Shown here in pieces: positions 1-4,825 of a stretch of DNA of 6,832 nucleotides (position 1 is its first letter; every line of letters starts with the position of its first letter). Under the pieces are notes generated by a model, which saw only the letters and a list, made by a program, of their open reading frames with translations, did not search any database and was not told the DNA's origin. Position numbers and translations under genes: made by a program. Source of the DNA: an uncultured Collinsella sp. (GTDB lineage: Bacteria; Actinomycetota; Coriobacteriia; Coriobacteriales; Coriobacteriaceae); NCBI GenBank assembly GCA_900549245.1, contig URNQ01000100.1, positions 1 through 6,832 of the forward strand, written 5' to 3'.

Positions 1-55
1 CGACCGCGACCTGGCCGATATCGACGAGAAGCACCTGCACTATCAGCAGGCGTAA
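1..55 (+). CDS. C-terminal end of an unidentified protein (5' partial)
   Basis: Reading from base 2 gives an open frame of 17 codons ending in TAA at 53-55, with the C-terminal residues DRDLADIDEKHLHYQQA. Codon choice (GAC, CTG, GCC, ATC, GAG, AAG, CAC, CAG) matches the real genes in this window, and a good intrinsic terminator follows 30 bases later, so this is very likely the tail of a true gene. The tail is charged and hydrophilic. I do not recognise the family and too little is present to assign a function. Confidence 0.6.
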   Translation, partial: DRDLADIDEKHLHYQQA

Positions 56-84
56 GGACTTTATCGTCCAAAACGCGCGCATTG

Positions 85-118
85 GGCGCCTTCGCTTATG
101 CGGGGGCGCCTTTTTGTT
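85..118 (+). terminator. Rho-independent terminator
   Basis: An 11-bp stem (85-95 with 100-110, including two G-U pairs) closes on the four-base loop TTAT and is followed at once by TTTTTGTT. The outer part of both arms is GGCGCC. The position just after the stop codon at 55 and before the next promoter fits termination of the upstream gene. Confidence 0.85.
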
Positions 119-136
119 GAGTGGTCGGGATGGGCG

Positions 137-165
137 TTCAAAATCGCTTATGTTTGTTCTAGAAT
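137..165 (+). promoter_or_regulatory. Candidate sigma-70-type promoter for the DUF4867 gene
   Basis: TTCAAA (137-142, 4 of 6 matches to the -35 consensus), a 17-base spacer and TAGAAT (160-165, 5 of 6 matches to the -10 consensus) predict transcription from about base 172. That gives a leader of roughly 28 bases to the ATG at 200. It sits between a terminator and the gene, where a promoter is needed. This is a visual match only. Confidence 0.45.
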
Positions 166-190
166 GTTCGTACTGTCACATAAACGAACA
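157..190. promoter_or_regulatory. Candidate operator: dyad over the -10 and start site
   Basis: TGTTCGT (165-171) and ACGAACA (184-190) form a perfect 7-bp inverted repeat with a 12-base gap. Just upstream is the 8-base palindrome TTCTAGAA (157-164), which overlaps the proposed -10. A repressor bound here would cover the -10, the start site and the Shine-Dalgarno. TGTTc-type half-sites are common in DeoR- and LacI-family sugar regulators, but no regulator gene is in view, so the family is a guess. The dyad could also act as an RNA hairpin that hides the ribosome binding site. Confidence 0.35.
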
Positions 191-199
191 GGAGTGAAC

Positions 200-844
200 A
201 TGCATATCTACTCTGTCAACGATCCCGAGTTCAAATCCTATGGCAACGTTTGGGATAACGTTCCGTCCGAGCTCACGTCGCCCGTGCTCGAGGCGCTCTC
301 TGCCACGCCCATCCCCGAGGGCAGCAAGTACGTAGCAAGTGCGCCGGAGCTCGAGGGCGTCAAGGATGCCGACAAATTGGGTTTTCTCATGTTTGGCGGC
401 CGCCCCTTCCAGCTCGGCTGGTGCAACGGCCACAACACACGCCTCAACTGCTTGGAGTATCACCGCGCCAGCGAGTTTAACCTGGGCGCCCGCGACTTTA
501 TCCTGCTCGTGGCGCATCGCTGGGAGATCAAGGACGGCAAGCTCGACACCGCGTGCGTCAAGGCGTTCCGCGTGCCGGCGGGTGCGGTCGTCGAAGTCTT
601 CAACACCACGCTCCACTACACGCCGTGCATGGTCGACGACGGCGGCTTCCAGGTGATGGTGGCGCTTCCCGCTGGCACCAATGGTCCGCGCCCCGAGGCT
701 GCAGCCGACATACCTGCCGCCGGTGACAGCTACTGCTACTGGAAGGCCGACAAGTGGGTCCTCTGCCATGCTGACAGCCCCAAGGCTGCCGAGGGCGGCT
801 ACGTAGGCCTCATCGGTAAGAACCTCGATATCACCTGCGACTAG
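200..844 (+). CDS. DUF4867 family cupin-like protein
   Basis: A 214-residue soluble protein with no signal peptide or membrane segment. The sequence (start MHIYSVNDPEF, centre GHNTRLNCLEYHRASEFN at residues 77-94, then KAFRVPAGAVVE, TLHYTPC and ALPAGTN) matches my recollection of DUF4867, a family of unknown function mostly from Firmicutes and related gut bacteria. H78, H88, E92 and, further on, H139 are arranged like the metal ligands of RmlC-like cupins such as ureidoglycolate lyase. A metal-binding beta-barrel acting on a small carbohydrate or acid is therefore plausible but unproven. The ATG at 200 is chosen because AGGAG (190-194) lies 5 bases upstream; the longer frame from 98 would begin inside the upstream terminator. 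It appears to be a single-gene transcript. Family call fairly sure, role unknown. Confidence 0.8.
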   Translation: MHIYSVNDPEFKSYGNVWDNVPSELTSPVLEALSATPIPEGSKYVASAPELEGVKDADKLGFLMFGGRPFQLGWCNGHNTRLNCLEYHRASEFNLGARDFILLVAHRWEIKDGKLDTACVKAFRVPAGAVVEVFNTTLHYTPCMVDDGGFQVMVALPAGTNGPRPEAAADIPAAGDSYCYWKADKWVLCHADSPKAAEGGYVGLIGKNLDITCD

Positions 845-849
845 GGGCT

Positions 850-912
850 TTTGTCTTAATCTGTAACACCTGGCGGGCTAAATCGTCTCTACCTGTTACA
901 GATTTAGACAAA
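850..912. repeat. Palindromic unit 1 of an 80-bp tandem pair
   Basis: Arms 850-868 and 894-912 are complementary at 18 of 19 positions (the one mismatch is T857/T905), with a 25-base loop. The inner ends read ATCTGTAACACC and CTGTTACAGAT. The same arms and the same loop length recur exactly 80 bases downstream. No U-run follows, so it is not an ordinary intrinsic terminator, although it lies six bases past the stop of the DUF4867 gene and could protect or end that transcript. CGGGC in the loop (874-878) could pair with GCCCG (924-928), a weak version of the pseudoknot layout seen in unit 2. Confidence 0.75.
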
Positions 913-933
913 CTGAAGGGGCTGCCCGAAAAA

Positions 934-999
934 TCTCGATCTGTAACACCAGGCCCGGTTTTGGCTGCCTAACTGTTACAGATCGAGACAAACCGGGCC
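934..999. repeat. Palindromic unit 2, pseudoknot-capable
   Basis: Arms 934-948 (TCTCGATCTGTAACA) and 974-988 form a perfect 15-bp inverted repeat with a 25-base loop. Within the loop, GGCCCGGTTT (952-961) is exactly complementary to AAACCGGGCC (990-999), one base past the stem. The two helices interleave, which is the topology of an H-type pseudoknot or of two mutually exclusive hairpins. The conserved ATCTGTAACACC and CTGTTACAGAT blocks are shared with unit 1, while the loop interior differs. Confidence 0.75.
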
Positions 1000-1000
1000 C

Positions 1001-1047
1001 AAACCACCACAAAGGTGCCTGTCCCCATTGTGGTGGTTTGGACAGGC
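1001..1047. repeat. Third palindrome with TGGGGAC loop, pseudoknot-capable
   Basis: AAACCACCACAA (1001-1012) and TTGTGGTGGTTT (1028-1039) are a perfect 12-bp inverted repeat around a 15-base loop. Inside the loop, GCCTGTCC (1017-1024) is exactly complementary to GGACAGGC (1040-1047), directly after the stem, again interleaved. Read on the minus strand the loop begins TGGGGAC, the same core found in the hairpins at 2713-2745 and 2825-2853. It resembles REP-type elements mobilised by Y1 (RAYT) transposases, but no transposase is present and that link is inference. Confidence 0.7.
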
Positions 1048-1125
1048 GGGTATCAAAAAGTGTCAGACGTGGACGGCTGCGGGGCGCCTGTGCGCGAAAA
1101 GAAGTGTCGACCTGCGCCGTTGCCG

Positions 1126-1154
1126 TTGAGTAGCGCGCTGCTTACGGGGATACT
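1126..1154 (+). promoter_or_regulatory. Weak candidate promoter for the glycosidase gene
   Basis: TTGAGT (1126-1131), a 17-base spacer and GATACT (1149-1154) each match 4 of 6 consensus positions and would start transcription near 1161, about 30 bases before the ATG. I see no BglG-type antiterminator hairpin plus terminator between it and the gene. Evidence is limited to spacing and partial consensus. Confidence 0.3.
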
Positions 1155-1190
1155 GAAGCCACGACAAACAGCGTGTGAAAGGATTGATGC

Positions 1191-2621
1191 ATGGCTTTCC
1201 GTAATGACTTCCTGTGGGGCGGCGCGACGGCTGCCAACCAGTGCGAGGGCGCTTACGACGTGGATGGCCGCGGCCTGGCCAACGTGGACGTGGCCCCGCA
1301 AGGCCCCGAGCGCTACGCGGTGGTCTCCGGCCAGCGCAAGATGCTCGACTTCGAGGACGGCTATTACTATCCCGCGCAGACCGGCATCGATTTCTACCAC
1401 CACTACAAGGAGGACATCGCCCTCTTTGCCGAGATGGGCTTTAAGACCTTCCGCATGAGCCTGGCGTGGACCCGCATTTTCCCCAACGGTGACGAGACCG
1501 AGCCCAACGAGGCCGGCCTGGCCTTCTACGAGGACGTTTTCCGCGAGTGTCAGGCACACGGCATCGAGCCGCTCGTGACCATCACGCACTTCGACTGCCC
1601 GATCCACCTTATCAAGGAGTACGGCGGCTGGCGCAACCGCAAGCTCATCGACTTCTACAAGAACCTCGCGACCACGATCTTCACCCGCTACAAGGGCCTG
1701 GTGAAGTACTGGCTCACCTTCAACGAGATCAACATGATCTTGCACCTGCCGTTTATGGGTGCCGGCCTGGTTTTTGAGGAGGGCGAGAACAAGGAGGCCG
1801 TCGAGTACCTGGCCGCCCACAACGAGCTCGTCGCCAGCGCTTGGGCAACCATGATCGCCCACGAGATCGACCCCGAGGTCAAGATCGGCTGCATGCTCGC
1901 CGCGGGTAGCTACTACCCCTACAGCTGTCGTCCGGGCGATGTGCGCCAGGCGCAGCTCGACAATCAGGACAATTACTTCTTCGTCGACGTTCAGAGCCGC
2001 GGCTACTACCCGGCCTATGCCGTCAAGAAGCTCGAGCGTTTGGGCATCGATGTGGGCATGACGGATAAGGACCGCGAGATCCTGGCCGCCAACACCGTCG
2101 ACTTCATCAGCTTTAGCTATTACAGCACCCGTTGCTCCGCCGGTGCCGATAACCCCGATGTCGAGCGCACCCAGGGCAACGCCTTCGCCGGCGCCAAGAA
2201 CCCCTATCTGCAGGAGAGCCAGTGGGGCTGGGCAATCGATCCGCTGGGCTTCCGCATCACCCTCAACGACCTGTACGACCGCTATCAGAAGCCGCTGTTT
2301 GTGGTCGAGAACGGTCTGGGCGCCAAGGATGTTGTCGAGGAGGATGGTTCCATCAACGACGACTACCGTATCGACTACCTGCGCCAGCATATCGCCGCGA
2401 TGCGCGATGCGGTGACCGAGGACGGCGTTGACCTGCTGGGCTACACCACCTGGGGCCCGATCGACCTGGTGTCTGCCGGCACGGGCGAGATGTCCAAGCG
2501 CTATGGCTTTATCTATGTGGACCGCGACGACGCCGGCAACGGCACCCTCAAGCGTTCCAAAAAGAAGAGCTTTGACTGGTACAAGCATGTCATTGAAACG
2601 AATGGTGAGGACCTGTCCTAA
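1191..2621 (+). CDS. Family 1 glycoside hydrolase, probable 6-phospho-beta-glucosidase (BglA/AscB type)
   Basis: The 476-residue length is normal for this family (about 470-480). It would hydrolyse 6-phospho-beta-glucosides such as phosphorylated cellobiose, arbutin or salicin in the cytoplasm after uptake by a phosphotransferase system. The N-terminal family signature FLWGGATAANQCEGAY spans residues 7-22. The acid/base glutamate is E179 in TFNEIN and the nucleophile is E373 in VVENGLG. Near the C-terminus S428-A429 replaces the Glu-Trp pair of non-phosphorylated-substrate beta-glucosidases, and K436 and Y438 in SKRYGF complete the Ser-Lys-Tyr phosphate site. This points to a phosphorylated substrate. 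The start is fixed by AAAGGA at 1178-1183, 7 bases upstream of the ATG. It is transcribed alone: repeats precede it, a terminator follows, and no PTS gene is in view. Whether it prefers glucosides or galactosides cannot be read from the sequence. Confidence 0.93.
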   Translation: MAFRNDFLWGGATAANQCEGAYDVDGRGLANVDVAPQGPERYAVVSGQRKMLDFEDGYYYPAQTGIDFYHHYKEDIALFAEMGFKTFRMSLAWTRIFPNGDETEPNEAGLAFYEDVFRECQAHGIEPLVTITHFDCPIHLIKEYGGWRNRKLIDFYKNLATTIFTRYKGLVKYWLTFNEINMILHLPFMGAGLVFEEGENKEAVEYLAAHNELVASAWATMIAHEIDPEVKIGCMLAAGSYYPYSCRPGDVRQAQLDNQDNYFFVDVQSRGYYPAYAVKKLERLGIDVGMTDKDREILAANTVDFISFSYYSTRCSAGADNPDVERTQGNAFAGAKNPYLQESQWGWAIDPLGFRITLNDLYDRYQKPLFVVENGLGAKDVVEEDGSINDDYRIDYLRQHIAAMRDAVTEDGVDLLGYTTWGPIDLVSAGTGEMSKRYGFIYVDRDDAGNGTLKRSKKKSFDWYKHVIETNGEDLS

Positions 2622-2656
2622 GGAAGCCGAGACACTCAACTTCAGAGTTTCCTAAC

Positions 2657-2699
2657 CAAAACGCCCGGCGAGCAGTTAATGCCCGCCGGGCGTTTTGTT
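2657..2699 (+). terminator. Strong intrinsic terminator after the glycosidase
   Basis: A 14-bp stem (2657-2670 with 2684-2697) with a CGCCCGGCG core and a 13-base loop. The arms end in AAAA on the left and TTTTGTT on the right, so it could work in both directions. It begins 36 bases past the glycosidase stop codon. Confidence 0.9.
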
Positions 2700-2712
2700 A
2701 AAAGAAGTGAAG

Positions 2713-2745
2713 GCACTCATTGGGGACGTACTTAAATGAGTGCCC
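2713..2745. repeat. TGGGGAC-loop hairpin, copy A
   Basis: GGCACTCATT (2713-2722) pairs perfectly with AATGAGTGCC (2736-2745) around the 13-base loop GGGGACGTACTTA. The 23 bases at 2718-2740 recur identically at 2828-2850. The outer stem bases differ between the two copies yet still pair within each copy, a sign that the structure is what is kept. Confidence 0.7.
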
Positions 2746-2753
2746 GCAGAATG

Positions 2754-2816
2754 AGAGTGGATAATCTCCCGTTTTTGGCTTGTTTGTGGGCTCAAAGTGG
2801 GAGATTATCCACTCTC
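2754..2816. repeat. Long perfect or near-perfect palindrome between the two hairpins
   Basis: The right arm GGGAGATTATCCACTCTC (2799-2816) is the reverse complement of the sequence at about 2754-2770, with at most a single-base bulge, around a 28-base loop rich in T and G. No U-run follows on either side, so it is not a standard terminator. It sits midway between the two copies of the 23-base repeat, giving a repeat-palindrome-repeat arrangement of about 140 bases. Confidence 0.7.
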
Positions 2817-2824
2817 GTCATTGG

Positions 2825-2853
2825 TAGTCATTGGGGACGTACTTAAATGATTA
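2825..2853. repeat. TGGGGAC-loop hairpin, copy B
   Basis: TAGTCATT (2825-2832) pairs with AATGATTA (2846-2853), 8 bp with one G-U, around the same 13-base loop as copy A. Its 23-base core (2828-2850) lies exactly 110 bases from the first. A further GGGGAC at 2860-2865 lacks an obvious stem. This copy supplies the ATG at 2847 and a Shine-Dalgarno look-alike (GGGGAC), which creates a misleading early start for the downstream gene. Confidence 0.65.
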
Positions 2854-2924
2854 GTCGCTGGGGACACTCCTTGCCGTCGGCGGATTTTGGGACATGTGGC
2901 CCGTTTTTTGAGCCTGCCTGTCGG

Positions 2925-2930
2925 TACACT
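2925..2930 (+). promoter_or_regulatory. Possible -10 element of the signalling operon
   Basis: TACACT fits the TANNNT form of actinobacterial -10 elements and lies between the repeat cluster and the operon. No convincing -35 is seen at 16-18 bases upstream. Transcription would begin near 2937, either leaving an 86-base leader before the ATG at 3024 or an almost leaderless message at the ATG at 2940. A 7-bp hairpin (2980-2986 with 2994-3000) falls inside that leader. Confidence 0.25.
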
Positions 2931-3023
2931 AAAAGCACTATGGGTACCCGCGCACGACATATTGGCCACGCGGCCGCCCGATCCGCGCCCGTAGCGGATC
3001 CTAGGGGCGGCAGGCTCTTCGCC

Positions 3024-4823
3024 ATGCCGCGATTCCTTGTTGGCATAACACATCAGGTGTACCGTCACCGCGTCTTTGCTTTCGCCGGCGCCATCACCGC
3101 GCTGTTCCTCATGCTTTTGGCAGTCTTACCGGCGCTGTTCGCTTTCGACCCCAAACTTTCCAACACCGTGCCTGCCTATGGTGAGGTATCCAAAGAGGTT
3201 GTGGACGGACTCATTCATTCGAGCTCCCTCCCGTTGCTCATAGCCGGAATTGCGTTTTCAATTTGGGGTGTGTTGGCGTACCTGCGCTGTTTGGACTATG
3301 TGTTGCGCCGCCGCCTTGTTGCCGTCGCCACTATCTGTGCCCTCTGGATGATCGAGGTCATCCTCAAATACAAGTCGTTCACGCCGTTCTATGCCACCGT
3401 GCTGTGGTACCTGTACTACGTGCCCATGACGTTCATTCCGCTGCTCTACCAGCTGTGCGGCCTGCGCCTTGCGGGCGTGGAACAGCACCGCCTGGGTCGC
3501 CGCTACTGCGCTGCGCTGTGGATTGTGGCCATCCTGCTTATCGGATTTGTGCTCACCAACGATTTTCACCAGCAGGTCTTCCGCTTTGACCGTACAAGCG
3601 ACACCTGGAGCAATGATTACACGTACGGCTGGGGTTATTTCGCTGTCTTGTTGTGGACGGCCTTTAACTTCGTGGCCTTTTTTATCCTGGTGGGCCGGTC
3701 CTCGTCCTTTCGCATCCAACGTTTCTCGGGCACGGCGGCGCTTGTTTTGTTGGGTGCCGCGTTCTTTGCCATCTCGTATGCTCTGCGCGTGCCCTGGGCA
3801 TGGAGGCTCAACTTTTCGCTCGTCTATTGCGTCCTGTGCGTGGTGGCGATGGAAATCTGTCTAGATTGCGGTGTCATTCCGTCGTATCACGACATCGCCG
3901 GCATCTTCGACACCTTGCCGCTCGACCTCAAAGTTCTAACGCGCGACCTGCAGGAGGTCTATGCCACGCCGGTGTCAAAGCCAATGCCGGTAGGCGTGCG
4001 CGAAGAGTTGTGGACCCAGGAGCACGGCCGCGCCCACGCCTTTGCCGCGGCGTCCGATCCCGATGTGATGTACCGCGCCTTTCCACTGCTGGGCGGATCG
4101 GCCCTGCTTGCCCAAGACGTGTCGGAGCTCAACGAGCTTAACCGTGAGCTGGCGCATCGTCGCATGGAGCTGCAGCGCCAAAACGAACTGCTCACGGCCG
4201 ACTACGACCTTAAGACGCACCTGGCAGATCAAGAGGCCGAGACCTTGCTGGTCCAAGACGTGGACCAGGCACTCGCCCGCGCGCTCGAAGAGATGTATGA
4301 CCTGCTGAGCTCGCTGCCGCCGTTGACCGACGAAGCGTCTTCTCACGAGCGTTACCGCATGCTACAGCGCGCCAAGATGCTCGTCGCCTATTGCAAGCGC
4401 AAGGGGTCGCTCACGCTGGCGCAGCACGGGGAGAGCGGCTTTGATCGCGACCGCATTCAGCTCATTGCCAACGAGCTCGCAAGCGACCTGCGCACCATCG
4501 ATGTCGATTGCGCCTCGATTATCGCCATACGGCGCCCGATGCACGCCAGTACGGTAAGCGCCCTGTACGACTGCGTGTATGACTTTGCGTTTTTTGCCTA
4601 CACCACCGACCATCCGGCGCTTATGTATCACTTGGGCGACCATGACCGATGCAGTGTCGAGCTGCGCGCCACGCTTTTTTCCAACGATGATGAAGATCTT
4701 TCTCAGACGCCCGCTGCGCAAGAGCTCGAGAGCGCGCTGCAAGGGCGTAACGTGGCGTACCGTCTTGAGGGCGAACCCGGTCAGCTGCGCATGATCGTCT
4801 TGATGCCGCAGGCGGGTGAGTGA
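3024..4823 (+). CDS. Multi-span membrane sensor protein resembling a histidine kinase without its catalytic residues
   Basis: 599 residues from the chosen ATG. About eight membrane segments (roughly residues 18-41, 68-87, 97-114, 122-147, 161-180, 204-224, 236-255 and 262-283) are followed by a PAS-like stretch (about 290-362), a coiled coil (365-409), a helical region and a C-terminal domain to 598. This order matches the kinase encoded next. At the place where that kinase has VHDVIGQRL, this protein has VQDVDQAL (residues 410-417): the phosphoacceptor histidine is Gln411 and one residue is missing. I find no N box or glycine-rich ATP boxes. Motifs such as AYCKRKGSLTL (455-465) recall Firmicutes membrane proteins encoded beside kinases. 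It probably senses a signal and modulates its partner; that is inference. The start is uncertain: 3024 lies closest to the first membrane helix with a weak GCAGG upstream, 2940 is an alternative, and 2847 falls in a repeat. Confidence 0.75.
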   Translation: MPRFLVGITHQVYRHRVFAFAGAITALFLMLLAVLPALFAFDPKLSNTVPAYGEVSKEVVDGLIHSSSLPLLIAGIAFSIWGVLAYLRCLDYVLRRRLVAVATICALWMIEVILKYKSFTPFYATVLWYLYYVPMTFIPLLYQLCGLRLAGVEQHRLGRRYCAALWIVAILLIGFVLTNDFHQQVFRFDRTSDTWSNDYTYGWGYFAVLLWTAFNFVAFFILVGRSSSFRIQRFSGTAALVLLGAAFFAISYALRVPWAWRLNFSLVYCVLCVVAMEICLDCGVIPSYHDIAGIFDTLPLDLKVLTRDLQEVYATPVSKPMPVGVREELWTQEHGRAHAFAAASDPDVMYRAFPLLGGSALLAQDVSELNELNRELAHRRMELQRQNELLTADYDLKTHLADQEAETLLVQDVDQALARALEEMYDLLSSLPPLTDEASSHERYRMLQRAKMLVAYCKRKGSLTLAQHGESGFDRDRIQLIANELASDLRTIDVDCASIIAIRRPMHASTVSALYDCVYDFAFFAYTTDHPALMYHLGDHDRCSVELRATLFSNDDEDLSQTPAAQELESALQGRNVAYRLEGEPGQLRMIVLMPQAGE

Positions 4824-4825
4824 CG

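Noticed and set aside
98..199. N-terminal extension of the DUF4867 gene from the ATG at 98
   Set aside because: It begins inside the terminator hairpin, has no Shine-Dalgarno, and runs through the promoter and dyad. The ATG at 200 has AGGAG at the right spacing and matches the family N-terminus.
850..1047. Intrinsic terminators or a riboswitch in the 845-1050 gap
   Set aside because: The stems are long but none is followed by a U-run on either strand, and no known riboswitch core was recognised. They are better described as repeats with possible pseudoknot folding.
845..1190. tRNA or other standard RNA gene
   Set aside because: No acceptor stem, T-arm consensus or CCA end was found in the gap; the dyads do not fit a cloverleaf.
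1015..1458. 147-residue + strand frame overlapping the repeats and the hydrolase start
   Set aside because: It overlaps the hydrolase in another frame, begins inside a palindrome and has no ribosome site.
1053..2639. 528-residue open frame on the minus strand opposite the glycosidase
   Set aside because: It is a shadow of the strongly supported family 1 hydrolase, caused by GC-rich third positions. It has no recognisable domain, an implausible valine/leucine/histidine-rich composition, and spans the intergenic repeats and the real start region.
2713..2853. CRISPR array
   Set aside because: Only two copies of the 23-base repeat occur, 110 bases apart, each within its own hairpin and separated by a palindrome. 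There are no regular spacers and no cas gene.
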